Below, in pieces: positions 25,986 to 33,481 of a DNA stretch of 64,000 nucleotides. Source of the DNA: Candidatus Dojkabacteria bacterium. Lineage in GTDB: Bacteria > Patescibacteria > Dojkabacteria > B142 > JAFGFJ01. The notes below the pieces were generated by a model. It had not been told where the DNA came from. It made no database searches and saw nothing but the letters and a program-made list of their open reading frames with translations. The stretch covers positions 434,001 through 498,000 of the forward strand of contig JAFGFJ010000006.1 in assembly GCA_016931155.1 (NCBI GenBank), read 5' to 3'. Made by a program: the position numbers and the translations under genes. Within the stretch, counting starts at the first letter, position 1. Each line of letters opens with the position of its first letter.

Positions 25986-26594
25986 ATGACTGATAAAGAA
26001 ATCGGTTTACAAATTAGAAAGGCCAGAAAAGACGCCGGTCTCAAACAATTGGATGTTGCCAAAAAGCTTGGTGTAACGTGGGAAATGATAAGTAGATACG
26101 AAAATGGTCGTAGCAGTGCAAGAGAAAATCTTGAGAAGATTGCCAAGGTGACTAAAAAGCCTATGGGTTATTTTTATGGACAGACGGGCTTGGGAAGTAA
26201 CAATATTGATAAGCTTGTTGAAGAGCTGAGGAAAAGGGGTGTAGGTTATCTTCCTGGGCAAGACCAGACAAATAAAGTTCCTTTTCTGGAAGAAATTTCA
26301 GAGCTGGAGCTTTGTGAAAGTATAAAACTCACAAGACAATTTTATTCCTGCCCTGAATGGATCCTGCAAAAGTATCACAATATCTTTGCATTGAAGCTTG
26401 CAGGGTTGATCTCTGCTTTTCTTGAAATAAACCCAAAGGATACTGGTTTTTTCACACAGGCGCTTGAGCCTATCGTAAATTATCTGGTTTTGGTAAAGGA
26501 CGAAAGCAAATATAAAATAATGAGATTCAATGAGGGGATTAAGCTCCCGGTTCTTGCTGTTCTTCTTGCAGTGGAAAAGCGTTTTGTTTATTAG
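25986..26594 (+). CDS. XRE-family HTH regulator
   Basis: An N-terminal Cro/CI-type helix-turn-helix (about residues 5-60; IRKARKDAGLKQLDVAKKLGVTWEMISRYENGR) is followed by about 140 residues of unassigned C-terminal domain with no peptidase or metal motif. The 202-residue length suggests a DNA-binding repressor with a dimerisation or ligand domain. A promoter with an overlapping inverted repeat lies directly upstream, consistent with autoregulation. The 13-mer ATTAAGCTCCCGG near its 3' end recurs in the intergenic repeat block at 26749-26761. Confidence 0.85.
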   Translation: MTDKEIGLQIRKARKDAGLKQLDVAKKLGVTWEMISRYENGRSSARENLEKIAKVTKKPMGYFYGQTGLGSNNIDKLVEELRKRGVGYLPGQDQTNKVPFLEEISELELCESIKLTRQFYSCPEWILQKYHNIFALKLAGLISAFLEINPKDTGFFTQALEPIVNYLVLVKDESKYKIMRFNEGIKLPVLAVLLAVEKRFVY

Positions 26595-26718
26595 TTATAG
26601 TTCTAAACTTACTTGCGACAAATGTTGAGCTTCAGTTTATTGCAAAACAAGATATTATTATCTGTAATGTTGACATGTTGAGTCATTTACGTTTTCTTGT
26701 CTGACAACATTTTTAGCT

Positions 26719-26815
26719 GTCTAACTAAGGTTGATGCTCTGTCGTGTAATTAAGCTCCCGGATAAACTGTAATTGATTCGTCTAACTAAGGCTGATGCTC
26801 TGTTGTGTCATTAAG
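26719..26815 (+). repeat. Two 36-bp direct repeats upstream of RHH-like gene
   Basis: Copies at 26719-26754 and 26780-26815 differ at about three positions, with a 61-bp period. The second ends 3 bp before a TATAAT (26819-26824) and 14 bp before ATG 26830. Placement and near-identity suggest operator sites for the XRE or RHH-like protein. Confidence 0.6.
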
Positions 26816-26818
26816 TGT

Positions 26819-26824
26819 TATAAT
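26819..26824 (+). promoter_or_regulatory. -10 element placed for a leaderless transcript
   Basis: Perfect TATAAT ending 5 nt before ATG 26830, with no Shine-Dalgarno. No clear -35, which would fit activation or repression through the adjacent 36-bp repeats. Confidence 0.4.
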
Positions 26825-26829
26825 CTGTT

Positions 26830-27069
26830 ATGGCTCAAGATAATGTTGCAGTGGTTTTGCCTCCGAATCTGTCAAAAGAGGTAAAAAAAATACAAAAAGA
26901 AATGAAGCTCGAATCTCCTGGAGAGGTAATCAGTAAAGGTCTTGCTCTACTAAAGCTTGCAATGGGGAGAAGGGTCAAGCTTGAATCTGGAGGTGAAAAG
27001 CTGGAGATAGATGATTTTAAAGAATATAATCAAACATTCAAATACGAAGATGGCATTGAAGACAACTAA
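26830..27069 (+). CDS. Small RHH-like (CopG-type) protein
   Basis: The 79 residues begin with a strand-like NVAVVLPPNL, followed by two helices (SKEVKKIQKEM and SPGEVISKGLALLKLAMG), the arrangement of ribbon-helix-helix DNA-binding proteins. The acidic tail could contact a partner. No toxin-like gene follows; instead a membrane protein gene overlaps the 3' end by 20 nt, so the two are translationally linked. The family call rests on pattern only. Confidence 0.55.
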   Translation: MAQDNVAVVLPPNLSKEVKKIQKEMKLESPGEVISKGLALLKLAMGRRVKLESGGEKLEIDDFKEYNQTFKYEDGIEDN

Positions 27070-27400
27070 AAAGCAATCTAGTCTTGATGTTTTCACTGTG
27101 TCGAGTGCTTCCGATCAGAAGAAATTGGGTGCCAGGAAAGTTGAGAAAATACCAGAAATTAAACCGGGTGATCAGATAAATGTTGCAGTGAAAAAAGAGG
27201 ACATAAGAGGGAGAGTAGCCTCGGTTTTTCTTGTTGGTTTTTTCATTGTACTTATTTCTGTAATTGTGATTTCAGTCTTTTCAGAAGGGGATAAGATAAG
27301 TAATTTGAAAGAAGCAATGTTGACTGTATCTGGAATACTTGCTGCACCACTCGGATTTGTGATCGGTTATTACTTTAGATCACAGGAGGAAAAGGATTGA
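27050..27400 (+). CDS. Membrane protein coupled to RHH-like gene
   Basis: From ATG 27050 the product has 116 residues: a basic, polar N-terminal half of about 55 residues, then two membrane helices separated by a short polar loop (EGDKISNLKEA), and a charged end. The frame opens further up at 27011, but 27050 gives the shorter overlap with the upstream gene. No family is recognised. The overlap with an RHH-like regulator is its main contextual clue. Confidence 0.55.
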   Translation: MALKTTKKQSSLDVFTVSSASDQKKLGARKVEKIPEIKPGDQINVAVKKEDIRGRVASVFLVGFFIVLISVIVISVFSEGDKISNLKEAMLTVSGILAAPLGFVIGYYFRSQEEKD

Positions 27401-27619
27401 GACTCAAAACGATTTGCAAATTCCAAATTTTCAGTTATGCATCAAGGTAGTCACTGTCATGTTGAAATTCTTTTTGTGTTTCATTTGAATCCCTTCTGTC
27501 ACTGGAGCTTTTGCCTAGGATCGCTTTTATCGTGATTACAGGAAATAAGAGATGGTTTTGATCAATGATTCTATACAGATTGTCTACTTTATAAATTCAT
27601 TAGTGCGAGAATTGTCGCT

Positions 27620-27647
27620 TTGAGAAAAGACACATAGTTGATATAAT
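27620..27647 (+). promoter_or_regulatory. Promoter of tRNA-Glu
   Basis: TTGAGA (27620-27625), 16-bp spacer, TATAAT (27642-27647); the start near 27654 lies 8 nt before the mature tRNA. Confidence 0.55.
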
Positions 27648-27661
27648 GTGTCCGCCTAGAT

Positions 27662-27733
27662 GGCCTCATCGTCTAACGGTTAGGACACCGGGTTTTCATC
27701 CCGGCAATCGGAGTTCGATTCTCCGTGAGGTCA
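27662..27733 (+). tRNA. tRNA-Glu (UUC)
   Basis: A complete cloverleaf can be drawn. The acceptor GGCCTCA pairs with TGAGGTC (one G-U), and the discriminator is A at 27733. The D-arm contains ACGGTTAGGAC. The anticodon stem CCGGG/CCCGG encloses TTTTCAT with anticodon TTC. The T-arm is CGGAG-TTCGATT-CTCCG. CCA is not encoded. Confidence 0.96.
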
Positions 27734-27820
27734 TTCTGACAGGGCAAATTGCTCTATTGATCTCAAGTAACAAATAATTCACAACTGAATACCTTTTTTT
27801 ATTCACTCTCCCCTTTCTGA

Positions 27821-27826
27821 TATACT
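27821..27826 (+). promoter_or_regulatory. -10 element for leaderless NYN gene
   Basis: TATACT followed by 6 nt and then ATG 27833; no Shine-Dalgarno. Confidence 0.35.
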
Positions 27827-27832
27827 TCTTCC

Positions 27833-28345
27833 ATGAAAAGAACGAAAATTTATGCCTTTATCGATTCTCAAAATCTCGATCTCGGAGTCAAAAATGCTGG
27901 TTGGAATCTGGATTTTAAGAAATTCAGGGTATACCTGGAAGACAAGTATAACGTTTCAAAAGCATATCTTTTTATAGGGCATGTTCCGGGCAACGAGAAG
28001 CTATATACTTTTCTTCAAGAGGCGGGTTATATACTAATTTTCAAACCAACTCTCGAATTTAGCAAGGGAAAAAGAAAGACAGTTAAAGGAAATGTGGATG
28101 CCGAACTTGTACTTCATACCATGATTCTTTTTGGTGAATACGATAAAGCCATTATAGTTACTGGTGATGGAGATTTCTATTGTTTAGTTGAGTATCTTGA
28201 GGATAGTGATAAGCTTGTTAAGATAATAACTCCAAATCATAAATACTCATCTCTTCTTCGGAAATATGCAGAATATATTACAAGTGTTCAACAGTTTAGG
28301 GAAAAAGTTGAGTACAGGGGAAAGAGAAACACAAAAAAGAAATAA
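27833..28345 (+). CDS. NYN-domain (LabA/DUF88-like) nuclease
   Basis: This 170-residue protein is a single NYN domain, a PIN-related fold of metal-dependent RNases. The four acidic positions expected for the metal site are present: D11 (FIDSQN), D89 (GNVDAEL), D112 and D114 (VTGDGDF). The tail is strongly basic, which suits RNA binding. Such proteins act in RNA turnover or in defence. It sits right after the tRNA-Glu gene, a common landing spot for acquired genes, and appears monocistronic. Confidence 0.88.
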   Translation: MKRTKIYAFIDSQNLDLGVKNAGWNLDFKKFRVYLEDKYNVSKAYLFIGHVPGNEKLYTFLQEAGYILIFKPTLEFSKGKRKTVKGNVDAELVLHTMILFGEYDKAIIVTGDGDFYCLVEYLEDSDKLVKIITPNHKYSSLLRKYAEYITSVQQFREKVEYRGKRNTKKK

Positions 28346-28444
28346 AAAAAGGGAGACATTCCCTCGGGACAAAACCCTTTGGTAGTTCCCCCATCGTGAT
28401 ACTTTAGTATATCATCAATGATGGCATTGTCAAGTGTAGTTTCA

Positions 28445-28840
28445 ATGATCCAAAAAGCAATACTAATTCCATTCAAAGGGAATAAAATTCTCATTCAGGA
28501 TAGAACAGGGCATAAGCCGCCTCCGTGGGGTTTCTTCGGAGGTAGCATTGAAGAAGGGGAGACACCGATAGAAGGTCTGATAAGAGAAACTTTGGAGGAA
28601 CTGTCTATACATATAAAGGAGACAGAGGTGGAACTTATCAAGAAATATGAAAACAGCGAGCATCAAAGGGTCATGTATGTATATCTTTGGGAAGTGAATA
28701 TTGATGAAGGTCAGTTTGAGCTAAAAGAGGGTAAAGGAATGAGGTATGTTGACCTACAAGAAGCAAAGGAGTTGCTTACCGACAAAATGGATCTAGAAAT
28801 TATAGATGAGGTATTTGAAAGGATAAATCAAATAGCTTAA
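28445..28840 (+). CDS. NUDIX hydrolase (intact copy)
   Basis: From ATG 28445 the product has 131 residues. The Nudix box is G33-x5-E39-x7-R47-E48-x2-E51-E52, with Ser in place of the usual later Gly. The family removes nucleoside diphosphates from varied substrates; KPPPWGFFGGSIEEGE resembles the MutT-like group. The frame is open to 28418, but the duplicate at 30057 starts at the same ATG, which supports 28445. The gene and about 70 nt of its 3' flank recur at 30051-30520. Confidence 0.9.
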   Translation: MIQKAILIPFKGNKILIQDRTGHKPPPWGFFGGSIEEGETPIEGLIRETLEELSIHIKETEVELIKKYENSEHQRVMYVYLWEVNIDEGQFELKEGKGMRYVDLQEAKELLTDKMDLEIIDEVFERINQIA

Positions 28841-29051
28841 ATAAACTGCCTAACTCAGCAAATATCTGGTTTGTAAACTCGCCCTTCGGGGTCATTTTTT
28901 GCTTGATAGTAAACCATAATTAAAACTTATATTTATCCCAATACTCGCCTACACCAGCTAACTTATCGTGCAGGCTTTTTTCAACATTTTTTAACTTTGA
29001 CTGAAAAACAAATAAGTTCAGGGTTCAGGGTGAACCATGAACTCATTGTGA

Positions 29052-29057
29052 TATAAT
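29052..29057 (+). promoter_or_regulatory. -10 element for leaderless HTH-PRTase gene
   Basis: Perfect TATAAT, 6 nt, ATG 29064, with no ribosome site. Confidence 0.45.
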
Positions 29058-29063
29058 CCATTT

Positions 29064-30035
29064 ATGAAAACATCGGAAAGGATAATACAATACATTAAGG
29101 ACCAGGGAGAAGTATCAGTCAGGCAACTGACTGAATATCTGGGTATTTCAGAAAGGGCCGTTTTCAAACAGCTCTCCAAACTTGTGAGATTGAATAAATT
29201 GACAAAAGTGGGAATGCCACCTAAGGTTTTCTACAAGATAAAAGTACTTGAGGATACAAAAGAAAATATTTTCGAAGTAGAAAAGAAAATTGAGAAAAGT
29301 GTGGAAGCGAACTTTCTTTACATAACTCCACTAGGAGAATCCTTTATCGGTATCAAAGGATTTATAAAATGGTGCACCGAAAGAAACTTGGACCCAAAAA
29401 AACAAATCTACAAATACTATGGGATTTTGGAAGATATAAACAAAGAGAGAAAGAATGGTTTAATAAATGCAACCGCGAAATTTAATACCTCTTTCAAGAA
29501 TAATTTCCTTAAGGAAGTATTTTATATAGATTTTTATTCTATTCCACAATTCGGGAAAACGAAACTTGGGCAACTACTTTTGTATGCTAAACAAAGTCAG
29601 GATAAAAAAAGAATTAAAAGCATCTCCGAAATTGCTCAAAAAAATATTAATAAGGTGATAAAGCTTTATAAAATTGAAGCTGTAGGTTTTATCCCCCCAA
29701 CAGTGAAAAGGGAAGTCCAATTTATGAAGGAACTCGAAAGGAATCTAAATTTGAAGCTTCCCGTGATAAAGATCTCAAAGATAAAAACAGATGTAATTGT
29801 GCCACAAAAGACTCTTAGTAAGATGAGAGATAGAATAATAAATGCAAGTAATACTTTCATCCTGGAAGATAAGAGAATTTTTAAAAATGTACTTTTGATT
29901 GATGACGCTGTTGGTTCCGGCGCCACATTAAATGAAACAGCGAAGAAAATCATAAACAATAATGTTTCTGAAAATGTTTTTGGGCTTGCAGTAACAGGAA
30001 GTTATAAAGGCTTTGATGTAATTTCTGAAGTATAA
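29064..30035 (+). CDS. Winged-HTH + ComF-like phosphoribosyltransferase fusion
   Basis: The 323-residue protein starts with a winged-helix HTH (about 1-60; GEVSVRQLTEYLGISERAVFKQLSKL). A middle region (about 75-200) is not recognised. The C-terminal third looks like a PRTase: QKTLSKMRDRIINASNTFIL resembles the ComF Q-x-L-x7-R-x2-N pattern, and VLLIDDAVGSGATLNETA (D280-D281) is a PRPP-binding loop. It may be a transcription factor sensing PRPP or a nucleotide, or a ComF-like protein under self-control. It sits between two NUDIX copies, a nucleotide-handling context. Confidence 0.75.
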   Translation: MKTSERIIQYIKDQGEVSVRQLTEYLGISERAVFKQLSKLVRLNKLTKVGMPPKVFYKIKVLEDTKENIFEVEKKIEKSVEANFLYITPLGESFIGIKGFIKWCTERNLDPKKQIYKYYGILEDINKERKNGLINATAKFNTSFKNNFLKEVFYIDFYSIPQFGKTKLGQLLLYAKQSQDKKRIKSISEIAQKNINKVIKLYKIEAVGFIPPTVKREVQFMKELERNLNLKLPVIKISKIKTDVIVPQKTLSKMRDRIINASNTFILEDKRIFKNVLLIDDAVGSGATLNETAKKIINNNVSENVFGLAVTGSYKGFDVISEV

Positions 30036-30056
30036 TTATACAGAAAAATATTTCTA

Positions 30057-30451
30057 ATGATCCAAAAAGCAATACTAATCTCATTCAAAGGAAATAAAAT
30101 TCTTATTCAAGATAGAATAGGACTAAACCACCTCCATGGGGTTTCTTTGGGGGTAGTATTGAAGAAGGGGAGACTCCGATAGAAGGTCTGATGAGAGAAA
30201 CTTTGGAGGAACTATCTATAAGCATTGGGGAAGGTGATACGGAACTCCTCAAAAAATATGAAAGCAGTGAGTATCAAAGGATTATGTATGTTTATCTTTG
30301 GAAAGTGAATGTTGATGAAAGGCAGTTTGAGCTAAAGAAAGGTAAGGGAATGTGGTATGTTGATCTACGAGAAGCAAAGGAATTGCTCACTGATAAAATT
30401 GACCTAGAAATTATTAATGAGATATTTGGAAGGATAAACCAAATAGCTTAA
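30057..30451 (+). pseudogene. Frameshifted NUDIX paralogue
   Basis: It starts with the same ATGATCCAAAAAGCAATACT as the intact copy. Near 30122 one base is missing relative to that copy (ACTAAACCACC against GCATAAGCCGCC), so translation from 30057 runs into TAG at 30180. The remaining reading frame is still open from 30191 to 30451 and contains most of the RE-x2-EE helix of the Nudix box (RETLEEL). The downstream frame is well preserved, so the shift is fairly recent, or a slip restores it. Confidence 0.85.
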
Positions 30452-30496
30452 TCAATTTATCTAACTCATCAAGTATCTGGTTTGTAAACTCGCCCC

Positions 30497-30518
30497 GTGA
30501 GGTCATTTTTCACCTCAC
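30497..30518. terminator. Hairpin between convergent NUDIX pseudogene and AbiEii
   Basis: GTGAGGT (30497-30503) pairs perfectly with ACCTCAC (30512-30518) around a T-rich loop. There is no T-run after the stem, so the terminator role is uncertain. Confidence 0.35.
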
Positions 30519-30532
30519 AACTTCACAGAAAA

Positions 30533-31312
30533 TCACTCAGCAATTTGCTGAATTTGGTCTGGGAAATTTATTATTCTACTTGACTGAGATGGCTTAAAAA
30601 GAAAACTTTTAACCTCTTCGGCCAATTCTTTTAGATTTACCTCATTTGAGCGTTTCAGTAAAGCTATTTTCAACTCTCTCAGGGTTTTTAGATTTAGTTT
30701 TTCTTTCAAATACTTCACATCAGGCTTGATGCCTCTGCTAATCATAAAGGAAATATCGAAGAAATCCCGACCCTTTGTTCTTTCCCTCTCCAATAAAGCT
30801 GCAATTTTCTGAGACATTAGAGTCTCAATTGGGACAACCTGGGCATTCTGATAAACATCAAACTTGTCCAACAGGTAGACATGAACCTTATAATCATAGT
30901 TCTGAGGTGTTGTATCAATACGAATGGTGATTTTCTGATTGGGTAGACCCGAGAGTCCTTCTTTAAACAGGATTTCGGGAATCTTGATGTAGCAATGGAA
31001 TGCCTTCTTGTATATTACTTTAGTTTCAACATCAAAGCCCTCATTCTGAAGAGCGTTCTTTACCAAATAAACTAGCTTCTCAAAGTTCTCTTTAGTGAGG
31101 CCAAGATTATCAAAATTCAGGTCTTCCGAAAATCTTTGGTTGTTGTAGATAATTCTAAGCGAGGTACCTCCCATAAAAATAAGATTGTTGTTGAACCTTG
31201 AACTGTATATTATCTCCAAAATTTTATACTGAATATACTCGCGAAGTATTCCCAGTGAAAAACTTTGTAATTCTTGTGGGTAGTTTTCTTTTATTTCCCT
31301 TAAACTAATCAT
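30533..31312 (-). CDS. AbiEii-type nucleotidyltransferase toxin
   Basis: The 259 residues match the AbiEii/DUF1814 nucleotidyltransferase family: FMGGTSLR (G48-G49-T50-S51) followed by RFSEDLNFD at 60-68. AbiEii toxins of type IV toxin-antitoxin systems block growth by nucleotidyl transfer. The family usually reads D-x-D at the metal site; here D64 is followed by N66 and then D68, so activity may differ. A further conserved region (PIETLMSQKIAALLERERTKGRDFFD) is complete. The ATG overlaps the end of the AbiEi-like gene by 8 nt, the normal order of the pair. Confidence 0.88.
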   Translation of the reverse strand: MISLREIKENYPQELQSFSLGILREYIQYKILEIIYSSRFNNNLIFMGGTSLRIIYNNQRFSEDLNFDNLGLTKENFEKLVYLVKNALQNEGFDVETKVIYKKAFHCYIKIPEILFKEGLSGLPNQKITIRIDTTPQNYDYKVHVYLLDKFDVYQNAQVVPIETLMSQKIAALLERERTKGRDFFDISFMISRGIKPDVKYLKEKLNLKTLRELKIALLKRSNEVNLKELAEEVKSFLFKPSQSSRIINFPDQIQQIAE

Positions 31313-31925
31313 TACTATATTGCCTAACTAACAGATCAATTCTTTGAGTTAATGACTCATTTCCCATGGAGGCTGTATACTTCTTTAATAAGTCTTGATC
31401 AATATTTTTAATTACTTCAGGGTTAAATCTCAGTCCCTCTATGTCCTCTTTATTCTTTATTCCATTATGATAATAGAAAAAGTCTACTAATGCTTTTTCG
31501 AGGGTTGCTATTCTATAACTTCTCTTTATGCCTTTTGCCTCATTTACAATATCTCCAAAGAAACCTTCTTTTTTTATCTTTCTATACTTGAAGTTTCCGA
31601 CTGCGGTTTTGTAGTTTATTGTTCTCTGTGTGCACACAGAAGTGATAGAATAAACACCTTCAGGGATGACACCGTACCATGAAAGAGCCATTTCCATCGA
31701 AATGTATGAGGGGGATAACAACTCATTTGCAACTACGAATAGTATCTCTTCACTGAATTCAAGGTCTGAAAAGATATACTTACCTTTGATAATTTTTTTA
31801 ATATAACTTTTGTCCTGCCATTGTGAAAGTTGTACCAAGTTGAATTTAGGATCGTATGATTGAATATCAGACAGATCAAAAACAATGAAGTCTTTCAATT
31901 TATTCTTAAAGTCTAAAAACCTCAT
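31305..31925 (-). CDS. AbiEi-type antitoxin
   Basis: The 206-residue protein precedes and overlaps the AbiEii gene, as in AbiE systems. It has the AbiEi layout: an N-terminal winged-helix-like part (LSQWQDKSYIKKIIKGKYIF), the central PSYISMEMALSWYGVIPEGVYSITSV typical of these antitoxins, and a C-terminal helical domain (RIATLEKALVDFFYY). AbiEi proteins bind inverted repeats in their own promoter. The 310-nt region upstream (31926-32234) is AT-rich with no other gene and could hold that promoter; I could not pick out a clear inverted repeat. Confidence 0.85.
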   Translation of the reverse strand: MRFLDFKNKLKDFIVFDLSDIQSYDPKFNLVQLSQWQDKSYIKKIIKGKYIFSDLEFSEEILFVVANELLSPSYISMEMALSWYGVIPEGVYSITSVCTQRTINYKTAVGNFKYRKIKKEGFFGDIVNEAKGIKRSYRIATLEKALVDFFYYHNGIKNKEDIEGLRFNPEVIKNIDQDLLKKYTASMGNESLTQRIDLLVRQYSND

Positions 31926-32234
31926 TTTGGGACGTATAGTTATAATAATTTATAAGTATGTGATATTTTAGGCTGTTCGGGTCAACTTGTAAATACTTAC
32001 TTTTACGGTTATTTGTATGAGCATAAAGATGGCCGAATTTATTTGAAAACAAAATCCATACAAATTAAAATATTGAAAAGAAAGGCTTAATATCAAAAAC
32101 GGGATGCTAGTTTGAGAGAATTTCCTCGATTATCTTCCGTTTTAAAGTGCTATTAAATCCACGGTGAACTCCAACTTAACCTTTTAAATTTGCGAAGCTT
32201 CCATCAAGCGAATTCGTTGTGTTTGGAATGTTTA

Positions 32235-32630
32235 ATGCAGGATATTCAAGATATGTACCATATAGTCTGGATACCGAAATATCGTAGATAGGAGTTGAAG
32301 AAATGAGTGAAAGAGTACTGTGAAAAGGTAATAAAGAGTTACGTAATAGACAGGTATCCAGACGTAAAGATAGAAGAGATAAAAATAATGGAAGATCATC
32401 TGCATTTATTGTGCGTAATTCCGCCGAAGTATGCGATAAGCAAGGTGATAGGAGATATAAAGTCAAACAGTTCAAGGGAAATGAGAAAGAAGTTTGAATA
32501 TCTGAGGCGGAATGAGAATTTATGGTCGATAGGATACTTTGTAAGTAGCGTGGGCTTGGATGAGGAGAAGATCAGAAGATATGTGAGATACCAGGCGGAG
32601 CAAGTCAAGGGGCAAGCGAAGCTTGTGTAA
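32235..32630 (+). pseudogene. IS200-type TnpA (Y1 HUH transposase) with two in-frame stops
   Basis: From ATG 32235 the frame encodes MYHIVWIPKYRR, then TAG (32289-32291), five codons, TGA (32304-32306), and then an uninterrupted VKEYCEKVIK to the end. The HUH motif is HLHLL (DHLHLL), and the nucleophile Tyr should be in GLDEEKIRRYVRYQ, typical of the family. Both stops are one substitution from sense codons (AAG, GGA). The copy is most likely dead by point mutation. The remaining 107-residue open stretch at 32307 has no N-terminal strand and cannot be a full enzyme. Confidence 0.85.
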
Positions 32631-32639
32631 GGAAAAAAC

Positions 32640-32658
32640 CTACGGGCGAAGCCCGTAG
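32640..32658 (+). repeat. Right-end hairpin of the IS200-type element
   Basis: CTACGGGC / GCCCGTAG, eight perfect base pairs with a GAA loop, 9 nt after the transposase stop. Confidence 0.7.
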
Positions 32659-32683
32659 AGTCTCAGAAATAACCCGCTCTAGT

Positions 32684-32944
32684 CTAGTCTAGATCACTAT
32701 ATCTTTTGTAATGATCAATATTATTTTTACGAAGCTCTTGTGCTCTTTGGTTTGATCGGGTTGCCTCTCTTTCATGATGGGCTGCCTCTCTTTCAAAAAC
32801 AGTTGCCATTTTTTCGCACTCTAGATAACTTCGCATAAATTCTATATCCTCCTTACTTACTTCCATTACTTCAAGAGTCTTAATTACCATTTGACTCCTT
32901 ATACTTACTTCTTCCTCATCTCTATCTCTCTTAATTAAGTGCAT
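32684..32944 (-). CDS. Small coiled-coil protein, unknown
   Basis: From ATG 32944 the product has 86 residues, rich in Glu, Arg and Gln, with a heptad-like C-terminal half (FEREAAHHEREATRSNQRAQELRK) that should be a coiled coil. An upstream ATG at 32980 would lengthen it by 12 residues and deepen the overlap with the gene before it. It overlaps the 32931-33395 gene, so the two are a unit. The function is not recognised. Confidence 0.5.
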   Translation of the reverse strand: MHLIKRDRDEEEVSIRSQMVIKTLEVMEVSKEDIEFMRSYLECEKMATVFEREAAHHEREATRSNQRAQELRKNNIDHYKRYSDLD

Positions 32945-33395
32945 TAAGTATCGACATAAAAACCGTACTATTTGCACCATATTTTTTCTCCTCGACTTCT
33001 CCTCTTAACTTTTTAATTTCCTTTATTACTTCCCATAGCGGTGCCCCAGTAGACCCATTTATATGGAGATATTCAAGCTGCCTTGCTCCATAGTACTCTT
33101 TGTTTTTAAAACCAAAACCAGCCTCACGATGTTCTACAGTTAGCCTGATTCCCATTTTACCTTCTTTTTCGGAAGCATATAATTGAGTCTCAATAAATAG
33201 TTCTGCTTCTTGTGGGAAATAACTTAACACAGTGCTAAAGATTGGATCTGCTGAGCCAGTCAGGTCAGTTATTACTTCGTTTATATGTCTTTCTAATTCT
33301 TGTCTTTGTTCTGAGTCAGTAGTCTGTTCCATGGTGGCTATATAATAATCTAAAGCTCTCTCACTATCCTTAGCGGTAAGTAATGATATAATCAT
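32931..33395 (-). CDS. Unrecognised 154-residue protein
   Basis: It is soluble, acidic at the start and lysine-rich near the end, and shows no motif I can name. There is no signal peptide or membrane helix. It is the first gene of a two-gene unit with the coiled-coil protein (overlap about 14 nt), divergent from the lipoprotein gene at 33482. Its upstream region is very AT-rich with AATAAT ending 6 nt before the ATG. Confidence 0.55.
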   Translation of the reverse strand: MIISLLTAKDSERALDYYIATMEQTTDSEQRQELERHINEVITDLTGSADPIFSTVLSYFPQEAELFIETQLYASEKEGKMGIRLTVEHREAGFGFKNKEYYGARQLEYLHINGSTGAPLWEVIKEIKKLRGEVEEKKYGANSTVFMSILNALN

Positions 33396-33481
33396 AATAG
33401 CATTATTTATATACTGTCAAATACAAATACTTGATGCACATGTTCATGAATCTGTATATATAATTAAGATAATAATAAGTA

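Larger units (their letters stand above)
30051..30520 (+). repeat. Second copy of the NUDIX segment (first copy 28440-28910)
   Basis: Similarity to 28440-28910 starts a few bases before the ATG, runs through the whole NUDIX gene, and continues into the 3' flank (both have ATCTGGTTTGTAAACTCGCC). The copies have diverged by point changes and one deletion, so the duplication is not recent. They bracket the HTH-PRTase gene. Confidence 0.85.
32190..32660 (+). mobile_element. Degraded IS200/IS605-type element
   Basis: It holds a Y1 transposase remnant (32235-32630) and a perfect hairpin at its right end (32640-32658), the kind of structured end these elements use. Another GAA-loop hairpin (32613-32625) lies in the last codons. 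Left-end palindromes (GAAGCTTC, CGAATTCG) occur near 32195-32218. Outer borders are estimates. Confidence 0.65.

Noticed and set aside
26719..26815. Direct repeats considered as a CRISPR array
   Set aside because: Only two copies, 25-bp spacer, no cas genes; no CRISPR in the window.
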